The notes: generated by a model not told the origin, from the letters alone. 34,349 nt of DNA from Acidimicrobiia bacterium (GCA_030432715.1 JAUIML010000008.1:1-34349); one strand, 5' to 3'. Shown: positions 8,066 through 16,854, counted from the stretch's first letter. Made by a program: numbers and translations.

Positions 8066-8743
8066 TCAGGCCGTGCGGGCGAGGATCTCCTCGACCGGGC
8101 CGACCAGGCCCGTGTAGAACGCGCCGAACTCGGCGTAGACGGCCGACGCCGTGTCGTAGCGCATCGTGTAGACGGTGTCCTTCAGATCGTCGAGCTTCAC
8201 CCCGAACAGGGTGACGCCCCACTCCCAGTCGTCGAGACCGGTCGACGCCGTGATGAGCTGGACGATGCGTCCCGCGAACTTCCGACCCGACGTGCCGTGC
8301 TCCATCATGAGCGCCTTGCGGTCGTCGTAGGGCAGCGCGTACCAGTTCTGGTCGACGTTGCGCCGCTTGGTCATCGGATAGAAACACCAGGCGTGCTTCC
8401 CCTCGGGCGGTAGATCGGGATGGAGACGCATGTTGGCCATCTCCTCCGGCAGACCCTGGGCGTACTCGGAGAGCTCGGTGATCGACACGAAGCTGTCGAC
8501 CACCATGAGTCCGGCGGCGACCAGCCCGGTCTGCAGGTCGCGCAGCTTCCACCCGTCGGCGTGCAGGGCCATGAAGCACAGCGATGCCTTGTGGCCGAGT
8601 ACGGCCACGGTCACCACCTGCACCTCATCGGCCTCGGCGGTCTTCACCGCGGCGATGACGGCGGCGTCGTCGGTGTCGGGGGTGCGCTCGCAGAAGAGGT
8701 GGACGACGGCCACGCCCTGCGAAGTGGTCACGGGATCGAGCAT
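8066..8743 (-). CDS. hemQ: Coproheme decarboxylase (HemQ/ChdC), chlorite dismutase family
   Basis: This 225-aa cytosolic enzyme performs the last step of the coproporphyrin-dependent haem pathway of Gram-positive bacteria, decarboxylating coproheme to haem b with hydrogen peroxide. Family signatures are CFYPMTKRRNVDQNWYALP (containing the catalytic Tyr of the YPM motif), MMEHGTSGRKF (proximal His), LITASTGLDDWEWGVTLF and TMRYDTASAVYAEFGAFYTGL. The length is normal for the actinobacterial form. Other haem genes are not in the window. It has no SD; a TAGACT hexamer 6 nt before the ATG suggests a leaderless transcript diverging from the aminotransferase gene. Confidence 0.95.
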   Translation of the reverse strand: MLDPVTTSQGVAVVHLFCERTPDTDDAAVIAAVKTAEADEVQVVTVAVLGHKASLCFMALHADGWKLRDLQTGLVAAGLMVVDSFVSITELSEYAQGLPEEMANMRLHPDLPPEGKHAWCFYPMTKRRNVDQNWYALPYDDRKALMMEHGTSGRKFAGRIVQLITASTGLDDWEWGVTLFGVKLDDLKDTVYTMRYDTASAVYAEFGAFYTGLVGPVEEILARTA

Positions 8744-8749
8744 GATCGA

Positions 8750-8755
8750 AGTCTA
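8750..8755 (-). promoter_or_regulatory. Putative leaderless -10 element of hemQ
   Basis: TAGACT, then exactly 6 nt (TCGATC), then the hemQ ATG, with no SD sequence. Its divergent partner lies 20 bp away at 8776-8781, so two -10 elements share a 44-bp intergenic region. Confidence 0.55.
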
Positions 8756-8775
8756 GGGAGGCGGTCCGGCAGAGC

Positions 8776-8781
8776 TAGCGT
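8776..8781 (+). promoter_or_regulatory. Putative leaderless -10 element of the aminotransferase gene
   Basis: TAGCGT followed by 6 nt (cggccc) and the ATG at 8788, with no SD sequence. It diverges from the hemQ element. Confidence 0.55.
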
Positions 8782-8787
8782 CGGCCC

Positions 8788-9708
8788 ATGTCCAGAAGCA
8801 CCCACCAGGCGTTGGCCAACGAGCGCAACGCCACGGTCGAGATCTACATCAACGGCGAGTTCTTCCCGAGGGACGAGGCCAGGATCTCGGTCTTCGACAG
8901 TGGCTTCCTCGTGGGCGACGGCATCTGGGAGGGCATCCGGCTGCACCACGGAGTGTTCGCGCACCTCGACCGCCACCTCGATCGGCTCTTCGCCAGCGCC
9001 GCCGCCATCGATCTCGACATCGGCCTCGATCGGGCCGGGATCACGGCCGCCCTGCGCGAGACCGTCGACCGCAACGGGATGGACGACATGGTCCACATCC
9101 GACTCATGGTCACGCGGGGCGACAAGAAGACGCCGTCGCAGCATCCGTCCAACAATGTCGGTGGCCCCAACATCGTGATCATCGCCGAGCACAAGGCCGC
9201 CGATCCCGAGGTGCGCGATCGTGGCATCTCGCTCTTCACCGCCACGGTGCGCCGTCCCCCGCCCGACACGCTCGACCAGAAGCTCAACTGCCATTCGAAG
9301 CTCCACGAGGTCATCGCCCTGATCCAGGCGACCAAGGCCGGTGCCGACGAGGCCCTGATGCTGGACCCGACCGGTGCCGTGGCGACCTGCAACGCCACGA
9401 ATTTTTTCATCGTGCGCAAGGGCGGCCTGTGGACCGCAACCGGTCAGTACAACCTCAACGGCATCACCTCGGCCCTCGTGTGCGAGGTGGCCGAGGCCGC
9501 GGGCATCCCCGTCCACAAGGCGCCGTTCTCGTTGACCGACGTCTACGCGGCCGATGAGGCGTTCGTCACCGGCACGTTCGGCGGATTGACGCCGGTCCAC
9601 ACCATCGACGGTCGCACGATCGGTGACGGGTCGCAGGGTCCGATGACCATCCGCTTGCGCGAACTCTACGAAGCCGAGATCGAGCGGTCGATCTCGGACG
9701 GCTCGTGA
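8788..9708 (+). CDS. Class IV PLP aminotransferase (branched-chain/D-amino-acid type)
   Basis: This 306-aa protein has the fold-type IV aminotransferase layout: an N-terminal strand with YINGEFFPRDEARISVFDSGFLVGDGIWEGIR, the PLP-lysine region LDQKLNCHSKLHEVIALIQA, and phosphate-binding GITSALVCEVAEAAGIPV plus GTFGGLTPV. It would transfer amino groups between an amino acid and a keto acid. The segment usually reading V-x-E-(G/T)-x-x-x-N, where Glu contacts the PLP pyridine nitrogen, here reads VATCNATN, so that Glu appears to be Thr. A sulfotransferase-like gene follows 28 nt downstream, a pairing known from fused homologues. IlvE activity is possible but not proven. Confidence 0.88.
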   Translation: MSRSTHQALANERNATVEIYINGEFFPRDEARISVFDSGFLVGDGIWEGIRLHHGVFAHLDRHLDRLFASAAAIDLDIGLDRAGITAALRETVDRNGMDDMVHIRLMVTRGDKKTPSQHPSNNVGGPNIVIIAEHKAADPEVRDRGISLFTATVRRPPPDTLDQKLNCHSKLHEVIALIQATKAGADEALMLDPTGAVATCNATNFFIVRKGGLWTATGQYNLNGITSALVCEVAEAAGIPVHKAPFSLTDVYAADEAFVTGTFGGLTPVHTIDGRTIGDGSQGPMTIRLRELYEAEIERSISDGS

Positions 9709-9724
9709 ACTCGCCGAGCACACT

Positions 9725-9730
9725 CAGGGT
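9725..9730 (+). promoter_or_regulatory. Weak leaderless -10-like element before the sulfotransferase-like gene
   Basis: CAGGGT sits 6 nt before the ATG at 9737. It has the spacing of the other leaderless elements but C in place of the first T, so support is weak. Confidence 0.25.
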
Positions 9731-9736
9731 CTGCGC

Positions 9737-10459
9737 ATGCAGGACGTGAAGCGCATTCAGTGCTGGTCGGGGCCGCGCAACATCTCGACCGCGCTCATGT
9801 ACTCCTGGCGCCAACGGGCCGACACCACCGTGGTGGACGAGCCGCTCTACGCCCACTATCTGCACAACGACGACCGGGGGCATCCCGGTGCCGACGAAAC
9901 GATGGCGAGCCAGTCGACCGACGCCGACGCCGTGATCCGCGACGTCATCCTCGGGCCCTGTCCCACACCGGTGCTCTACCTGAAGCAGATGGCCCACCAC
10001 CTGCGTGGTGTCGACCGCAGTCATCTGGCCCACACCGAGAACCTCATCCTGACCCGGCACCCTCGCGACATGCTGGCGTCGCTCTCGGTCCAGCTGCCCG
10101 AGTGCGACCTGCGCGACACCGGACTCGTCGAGTGCGTGGAGCTGCTCGACGCAGTGCTCGCCGAAGGCGGACGGCCCGTCGTGATCGACTCCCAGGCGCT
10201 GCTGCGCGACCTGGCCGGCGTGCTCGCCCAGGTATGCGAACGGGTCGGGCTCGACTTCGACGAGGCCATGCTCTCGTGGCCCGCGGGCCCGAAGCCTGAG
10301 GACGGGGTGTGGGCGCAGTACTGGTACGACAACGTCCATTCCTCGACGGGCTTCGGACCGCCGACCTCGACCAGCCGCCCGCTCCCCGCCCGCCAGCACG
10401 CCGCCCTCGAACAGGCCCTCCCCCTCTACGAACGCCTCGCCGCCCACGCCGTCCACTAG
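9737..10459 (+). CDS. Sulfotransferase-like P-loop protein
   Basis: This 240-aa protein belongs to the sulfotransferase-like family often found next to or fused with class IV aminotransferases. The N-terminal WSGPRNISTALMYSWRQRAD corresponds to the 5'-phosphosulfate (P-loop-like) segment, DEPLYAHYL follows, and LILTRHPRDMLASL matches the 3'-phosphate-binding region of PAPS sulfotransferases. No acceptor can be named, and members of this family have no firm function known to me. It probably shares a transcript with the aminotransferase, but a CAGGGT hexamer exactly 6 nt before its ATG could give it its own leaderless start. It ends against a hairpin filling the whole 22-bp gap to the next gene. 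Confidence 0.8.
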   Translation: MQDVKRIQCWSGPRNISTALMYSWRQRADTTVVDEPLYAHYLHNDDRGHPGADETMASQSTDADAVIRDVILGPCPTPVLYLKQMAHHLRGVDRSHLAHTENLILTRHPRDMLASLSVQLPECDLRDTGLVECVELLDAVLAEGGRPVVIDSQALLRDLAGVLAQVCERVGLDFDEAMLSWPAGPKPEDGVWAQYWYDNVHSSTGFGPPTSTSRPLPARQHAALEQALPLYERLAAHAVH

Positions 10460-10481
10460 CCCGTCACTGCGGTGTGACGGG
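10460..10481. terminator. Bidirectional terminator hairpin filling the convergent gap
   Basis: CCCGTCAC, a 6-nt loop and GTGACGGG form an 8-bp stem that occupies every base between the TAG of the sulfotransferase-like gene and the TGA of the ABC ATPase gene. Confidence 0.7.
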
Positions 10482-11203
<722 letters not shown>

Positions 11204-11204
<1 letters not shown>

Positions 11205-12076
11205 CAGCGCTCTCCCTTGCGATCGCGAGTCATCCGCTCCTCGAGCTTGGTGAGCAGGAACGACAGGAACAGCACCAGGGTCACGTAGATGAAGACGAGC
11301 ACCACATAGCTCTCACGGAACTTGAAGCTGCCCGACGAGTACTGACGGGCCAGCCGGGTCACATCCGCGACCGCGAGCACCGACAGCAGCGAGGAGTCCT
11401 TGAGGATGGCGATGAAGTCGTTGCCGAGCGGCGGGATGATCGACCGCATCGCCTGCGGGAGGATCACCGAACGCATGGTCTGCAAACGGCTCAGCCCAAC
11501 GGATCGTCCGGCCTCCATCTGCCCCTTCGGAATCCCCTGCACACCGCCGCGGATGACCTCGGCGATGTAGGCGCCGTAGATGATCGACAGGGCGATCACA
11601 CCGCGCCAGAACTCGTCGACGGTCTGGCGGGAGACGCCGAGCCAGTCGGTCACATCGGGGATGATGACGAGGGCGAGGAAGAAGATCAGCGGCAGGATCG
11701 GCACGCCGCGCACGAACTCGATGTACGTCCGGCTGAGGTTCCGACCGAGCGTGGCCGCAAGCCGCACCGGGGCCGACGCCGTGTGATCGGCTTCGGCGAT
11801 CCGGCCCAGGCCGAGGACCACCCCGAGCGACAACGAGATCGCGAAGGCCCAGAGAGTGATCCGGATGGTCATCCAGATGCCTTCGGAGATGCGTTCCCAC
11901 GCAATCTCGTAGGCCTCGTTGAAGAGGGCGAGGTAGCCGAGATACCCGACGATGCCGGCGAGGATCAGGATCCAGTAGGGGAAGGTCTCCCAGCGCGAAT
12001 CGGCGTCGAGCGGCTTCTCGGGATGCGCGATCCCCTCGAAGCGATGCCCTTCCGGGGCGCCGGCAGCTCGGGCCAC
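11204..12076 (-). CDS. Polar amino-acid ABC transporter permease (HisM/GlnP type)
   Basis: This 290-aa inner-membrane permease has several hydrophobic helices ([75 protein letters not shown]) and the EAA loop [43 protein letters not shown] that docks on the ATPase. A ~35-residue hydrophilic N-terminal tail precedes the first helix. The GTG at 12076 is preceded by GGAG at good SD distance. Only one permease gene is present, so the channel is probably a homodimer. A strong hairpin separates it from the binding-protein gene. Confidence 0.93.
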
Positions 12077-12097
12077 TGTGTCTCTCCTCAGAACGCA

Positions 12098-12129
12098 GAC
12101 GGGGCGCCGGCTCGCGCCGACGCCCCGTC
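12098..12129 (-). terminator. Intra-operon hairpin between amino-acid binding protein and permease
   Basis: GACGGGGCG pairs with CGCCCCGTC, and inside it CGGC-TCGC-GCCG extends the stem to about 13 bp with single unpaired bases. As in the liv operon, it follows the binding-protein gene and precedes the permease, suggesting partial termination. Confidence 0.75.
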
Positions 12130-12169
12130 ATCAGATCACATCGAGTCGGAATTCACCGGCTCGGCCGGA

Positions 12170-13183
12170 TCACTCGCTGTCTTCCTCGAAGCCCTCGGGC
12201 AGCACGGCGTCCTCATACTCCGGGAAGGAGAGGTCGTCGTAGCTGATGCTGAAGGCGTCGTCGAAGTAGCGACCCGAGATCTCCTCGAGCGACCCGTCGG
12301 CCTTCATGCTGTTGAGGGCGTCGTTGAACGGGCTCACGAGATCGGAGCCGGGCACGAAGATGAAGCCGAGCGCGTCGGACGACAACGAGTCGCCGATGAG
12401 CTCGAGCTCGTCGGCGTTCTCACCCTGGTAGCCCTGACCGGCGGTCTCATCGATGATCACCGCATCGACGTCGCCGGCGATGAGGGCCTGAATGGTGAAG
12501 CCGAACTCGTCGTAGGGCTTGACGCGATCCTCGCCGACGAGGTCGACGGCGGTGTCGTAGTTGGTGGTGCCGATCTGCGAACCGAGCGTGAAATCGCCCG
12601 CCGCGAGGCTGGCGGAGTCGGTGAAGCGGTCCTCGCCGAGACGAACGAGCATGCGCTGCTCGATGTTGATGTAGCCCTCGGAGAAGTCGACGATCTGGGC
12701 CCGCTCGTCGGTGATCGTGATGCCGTCGGCGGCCATGTCGAACTGGCCGTCGGCGCCGGCCTGGATCATCGGCTCCCAGGGGTATTCCTGGTAGTCGGGG
12801 ACACAGTTGAGGCGGTGACACAGCTCGTCGATGACCTCGTAGTCCCAGCCGGTCGGCTCGCCGGTTTCGGGGTCGATGTAGTTGAACGGCAGGTAGGCGT
12901 TCTCGACGGCGACGGTGACGGTACGACCCTCGAGGTCGGGCAGACCGAAGTCGACCATGTCGCCTTCGTCCATCTCGCCCTCGTCGTCCATCTCGCCCTC
13001 ATCGTCCATGTCGCCTTCGTCCATGTCGCCGTCGGCGTCCGTGCCGTCGTCGTCCATGTCACCGTCGTCGGCTGCAGCCGTGGTGGTGGTGTCGCCGGCG
13101 TCGGTGTCGTCGTCGCCGCACGCTGCGGCCAGCAGGCCGAACGTGAGCAGGAGCGCAAGGAGCGCCAGTAGTCGCTTGGACAT
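12170..13183 (-). CDS. Polar amino-acid ABC substrate-binding lipoprotein (SBP_bac_3)
   Basis: This 337-aa lipoprotein captures an amino acid for the downstream permease. The signal MSKRLLALLALLLTFGLLAAAC ends in an AAAC lipobox. Residues ~23-72 are a strikingly acidic linker built from repeats such as MDEGDMDDEGEM. The type II binding fold follows: RTVTVAVENAYLPFNYIDPETGEPTGWDYEVIDELCHRL, FDMAADGITITDERAQIVDFSEGYI and QIGTTNYDTAVDLVG are typical of family 3 solute-binding proteins. Two Cys in the mature fold (CHRLNCVPDY) could form a disulfide. The ATG at 13183 has GGAGGAATC just upstream, a clear SD. The acidic linker probably acts as a spacer from the membrane. Confidence 0.94.
   Translation of the reverse strand: MSKRLLALLALLLTFGLLAAACGDDDTDAGDTTTTAAADDGDMDDDGTDADGDMDEGDMDDEGEMDDEGEMDEGDMVDFGLPDLEGRTVTVAVENAYLPFNYIDPETGEPTGWDYEVIDELCHRLNCVPDYQEYPWEPMIQAGADGQFDMAADGITITDERAQIVDFSEGYINIEQRMLVRLGEDRFTDSASLAAGDFTLGSQIGTTNYDTAVDLVGEDRVKPYDEFGFTIQALIAGDVDAVIIDETAGQGYQGENADELELIGDSLSSDALGFIFVPGSDLVSPFNDALNSMKADGSLEEISGRYFDDAFSISYDDLSFPEYEDAVLPEGFEEDSE
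12955..13060. repeat. Imperfect low-complexity repeats encoding the acidic linker
   Basis: About a dozen imperfect copies of short units such as tcgccctcgtcgtccat encode D/E/G/M-rich repeats in the binding protein. The changes stay in frame, so this is coding microrepeat expansion and not an intergenic array. Confidence 0.6.
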
Positions 13184-13230
13184 GATTCCTCCAGGAATGG
13201 GTTGGATCAGCTCTTTCGAACGATCCGAAA

Positions 13231-13236
13231 AGGGTA
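13231..13236 (-). promoter_or_regulatory. Putative -10 of the polar amino-acid ABC operon
   Basis: TACCCT (minus strand, in TGGTTACCCT) lies 47 nt upstream of the binding-protein ATG, leaving a short leader with SD. No clear -35 is visible in the 124-nt gap before fdhD. Confidence 0.3.
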
Positions 13237-13307
13237 ACCAGTCCCGTCGGAGAGCGGTTCGCGTGTACCGGATTCAGTCTCGAGCGCGAAGGTTCGCCAG
13301 ATGACGT

Positions 13308-14096
13308 TCAGCCGGCGTAGACGGTCAGTTCGCCGTCGCGCGCGAATCCCGCGAGTTGCATGCCGGCCCGTTCGGCCGTGGCCACCGCGAGCGCGGTCGG
13401 CGCACTCACCGCGACCAGGGCCCGGAGGCCGGCCGCCCACGCCTTGTGGACCAGCTCGAAACTGGCCCGACCGGAGACGACCACCGCCCGACCGGTCAAC
13501 GGGACGGCACCGTCGAGAACCCCGCGGCCGACCAGCTTGTCGACCGCGTTGTGACGACCGACGTCCTCCCTCACCCACGACAGTGTTCCGTCGGGCTCGA
13601 CGAGGCCGGCGGCGTGGACTGCACCCGTCGCCTCGAAGAGCTGCTGCTGCTCACGCAGGGCCGCCGGCGCAGTGGCCAGGACGTGCCAGTCGAACGGGGT
13701 CCCGGCCACCGGGTCCAGCCGGGCCGCGAGTTCGTCGATGTCGTCGGTCCCGCAGAAGCCGCACGACGAGGTCGTCATCGCCAGACGGGGAACCGGCGTC
13801 GGCGCCTTGCCGCCCGTCACGACCTGCACGACGTTGAACGCGTTCTCGACGTCACCGTCCCGGCAGTAGGAGACGTCGAGCACCGGGTGACCGGCGAGAA
13901 GGCCCTCGTTGTGACAGAAGCCGACCGCGAGCTCGAAGTCGTCGCCCGGCGTCCGCATCGTGGTCGCCACCCTGATGCCGTCCAGCTCGATGGCCATCGG
14001 CTCCTCACAGGCCACCGTCGCCTCGACCGGCGGCTCATCGCCCCTCGCCGTCAGGCGCCGGACGAGATGCGATTCGCTTCGTGCTCTCGGGGCCAC
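13308..14096 (-). CDS. fdhD: Formate dehydrogenase accessory sulfurtransferase FdhD
   Basis: FdhD moves sulfur from a cysteine desulfurase to the molybdenum cofactor of formate dehydrogenase. This 262-aa protein has the family cores EEPMAIELDGIRVATTMRTPGDDFELAVGFCHNEGLL, the loop TTSSCGFCGTDDI with the sulfur-carrying CxxC pair, REDVGRHNAVDKLVG and SGRASFELVHKAWAAG. No formate dehydrogenase lies in the window, so the client enzyme must be elsewhere. I use the GTG at 14096; a TAGCCT hexamer 7 nt before it overlaps the stop of the preceding nitrobindin-like gene, and there is no SD. Confidence 0.95.
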   Translation of the reverse strand: MAPRARSESHLVRRLTARGDEPPVEATVACEEPMAIELDGIRVATTMRTPGDDFELAVGFCHNEGLLAGHPVLDVSYCRDGDVENAFNVVQVVTGGKAPTPVPRLAMTTSSCGFCGTDDIDELAARLDPVAGTPFDWHVLATAPAALREQQQLFEATGAVHAAGLVEPDGTLSWVREDVGRHNAVDKLVGRGVLDGAVPLTGRAVVVSGRASFELVHKAWAAGLRALVAVSAPTALAVATAERAGMQLAGFARDGELTVYAG

Positions 14097-14103
14097 GATG
14101 GGC

Positions 14104-14109
14104 AGGCTA
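14104..14109 (-). promoter_or_regulatory. Putative leaderless -10 element of fdhD overlapping a stop codon
   Basis: TAGCCT lies 7 nt before the fdhD GTG. Its TAG is the stop codon of the upstream nitrobindin-like gene, the same arrangement as at 340-345. Confidence 0.45.
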
Positions 14110-14595
14110 CGCCCGTGTCAGCTCCGCCCGGAGATGGTGGGTCAAGGGCTGACCCATGGCGGCCATCCACATCTCGGTGACGAGGGTGTCGCCGACCACC
14201 TCGATCCGGCGCCGCACCTCGGAGATCGGCTTCGCCGTGCGGGTGCCCTCGACACGTTCGGTCCGCAGGTCGACCACAACCGACCCCCCGACCTCGGCGA
14301 CCGACCCGATGTGGATCTCGACCACGCCGGTCGGCTGGGTGAGGACCATCTCCATTGCGGCATGCGGCTGCGGACGCAGGTAGCCGACCTCGCTGTGGAG
14401 CGGCGCATGGGTCTTCGGGTCGCGGGTCCGCTGCGTCATCGAGAGGAACGGCTTGCCGACGTGACCGAATGTCAACTCCTCGAGATACGAGAAGTCGGGG
14501 ATGGTGGGATAGTGCCCCTCCCCGGGACCACGCCAGGTGCCGACCAGCGGGGCCAGGGCCTCGCACGATGCATGAAGTTCCGCGCCGCTGCTCAT
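14107..14595 (-). CDS. Nitrobindin-like haem-binding beta-barrel protein (FABP/THAP4 type)
   Basis: This 162-aa protein matches the nitrobindin family: LAPLVGTWRGPGEGHYPTIPDFSYLEELTFGHVGKPFLSMTQRT contains the defining GTWRGxGxGxYPTI motif, and LTHHLRAELTRA near the C terminus carries the His that ligates haem in the family. Characterised relatives bind ferric haem in a 10-stranded barrel and isomerise peroxynitrite to nitrate. Length is normal. I start it at the ATG at 14595 (MSSGAEL) because the conserved fold begins soon after and a TAGCGT hexamer lies 8 nt upstream; the track start at 14637 adds an unconserved tail. It precedes fdhD by 10 nt. Confidence 0.88.
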   Translation of the reverse strand: MSSGAELHASCEALAPLVGTWRGPGEGHYPTIPDFSYLEELTFGHVGKPFLSMTQRTRDPKTHAPLHSEVGYLRPQPHAAMEMVLTQPTGVVEIHIGSVAEVGGSVVVDLRTERVEGTRTAKPISEVRRRIEVVGDTLVTEMWMAAMGQPLTHHLRAELTRA

Positions 14596-14603
14596 CGCCT
14601 CGC

Positions 14604-14609
14604 ACGCTA
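14604..14609 (-). promoter_or_regulatory. Putative -10 element of the nitrobindin-like gene
   Basis: TAGCGT, 8 nt before the ATG at 14595, with no SD between. The spacing is slightly longer than the 6-7 nt seen elsewhere. Confidence 0.4.
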
Positions 14610-14655
14610 CCGAGTTACCCCGGACGTCGCCCGGCACGGGGGGCGAAAACGACGA

Positions 14656-14679
14656 ACGGCCCCGCCGAAGCGGGGCCGT
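14656..14679 (-). terminator. groEL terminator with UUCG tetraloop
   Basis: On the minus strand ACGGCCCCGC-TTCG-GCGGGGCCGT is a perfect 10-bp stem closed by the extra-stable C(UUCG)G loop, followed by a short T-containing tract (TCGTCGTTTTCG). It lies 24 nt after the groEL stop. Confidence 0.85.
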
Positions 14680-14681
14680 CC

Positions 14682-14697
14682 TTCACCGATCGGTGAA
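14682..14697. repeat. Perfect 16-bp palindrome between groEL and its terminator
   Basis: TTCACCGATCGGTGAA is identical to its reverse complement. It sits 5 nt after the groEL stop and 2 nt before the terminator stem. It could be a protein site or simply help fold the 3' end. Confidence 0.5.
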
Positions 14698-14702
14698 CGT
14701 GC

Positions 14703-16365
<1,663 letters not shown>

Positions 16366-16404
16366 TTCAACCCGGAGGCAACCGATTTCGCAACCACGAA
16401 GCCA

Positions 16405-16519
16405 GACTCAGCCGCCCGCGGTATCCATGGGCGGACGGACTCAGCCGCCCGCGGTATCCATGGGCGGACGGACTCAGCCGCCCGCGGTATCCATGGGCGG
16501 ACGGACTCAGCCGCCCGCG
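16405..16519. repeat. 33-bp direct tandem repeat (3 full copies + 16 bp) at the 3' end of cysO
   Basis: The unit gactcagccgcccgcggtat plus 13 further bases (catgggcgg within) occurs three times without any visible mismatch (16405-16437, 16438-16470, 16471-16503), followed by the first 16 bp of a fourth copy that runs into the cysO coding end. Each unit contains CCGCCC...GGGCGG, a 6-bp inverted repeat that can fold as a hairpin. The unit includes a copy of the cysO stop-codon region. The array lies between cysO and the groEL control region. Confidence 0.95.
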
Positions 16520-16782
16520 ACGGCCGGGACGATGCTCAGGGTCTCGCCGGCGGGTACCGCCGTGCCGAGACCGTCGAGGAAGCGGACGTCGTCGTCGCTC
16601 ACGAACACGTTCACGAAGCGACGAAGCGAACCCTCCTCGTCGAGAATCCGCTCCTTGAACCCAGGATGGGCACCCTCGAGATTGTCGAGCACGTCGGCGA
16701 CCGTCGCACCCTCGACCGCGATCTCCGCCTCCCCGGCGGTGAGGGTACGCAGGGTGGTGGGAACTCGAACGGTGACGCTCAT
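16507..16782 (-). CDS. cysO: CysO-type ubiquitin-like sulfur carrier protein
   Basis: This 91-aa beta-grasp protein of the MoaD/ThiS family closely resembles mycobacterial CysO, sharing the block RFVNVFVSDDDVRF, GLGTAV and the C-terminal IVPAVAGG. In that pathway the terminal Gly-Gly is activated and thiocarboxylated, CysM adds the sulfur to O-phosphoserine, and the Mec protease releases cysteine. Neither cysM nor mec is in the window. The ATG at 16782 has GGAG upstream. The coding end lies inside the tandem-repeat array, so the stop region exists in several copies downstream. A MoaD role in molybdopterin synthesis is the alternative; the sequence favours CysO. Confidence 0.88.
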   Translation of the reverse strand: MSVTVRVPTTLRTLTAGEAEIAVEGATVADVLDNLEGAHPGFKERILDEEGSLRRFVNVFVSDDDVRFLDGLGTAVPAGETLSIVPAVAGG

Positions 16783-16810
16783 GAGGCTGCTCCAGTCAGT
16801 GGCGAATCGA

Positions 16811-16830
16811 CACCGGCCACGGAGCCGGTG
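16811..16830. repeat. Inverted repeat in the cysO leader
   Basis: CACCGGC-cacgga-GCCGGTG is a perfect 7-bp inverted repeat lying in the cysO 5' leader between the putative -10 and the start. It could be an mRNA hairpin affecting translation. Confidence 0.45.
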
Positions 16831-16831
16831 A

Positions 16832-16854
16832 ATCCCGACCAAGTTTATCGGGAT
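16832..16854. promoter_or_regulatory. Candidate operator/promoter of cysO
   Basis: ATCCCGA-N9-TCGGGAT is a perfect 7-bp dyad. Its spacer holds TAAACT on the minus strand (16842-16847), a plausible cysO -10, so a protein on the dyad would block the promoter. The geometry would suit an Rrf2-type (IscR/CymR-like) or similar repressor, but the regulator is inference. The rest of the 237-nt gap to 17019 contains one more hairpin and no recognisable gene. Confidence 0.45.

Noticed and set aside
11783-13171. 462-aa plus-strand ORF
   Set aside because: Antisense of the amino-acid ABC permease and binding-protein genes; its V/H/A-rich repeats mirror the acidic linker.
16405-16519. The 33-bp repeats as a CRISPR array
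   Set aside because: The units are directly adjacent with no spacers, and no cas genes are present; it is a tandem minisatellite.
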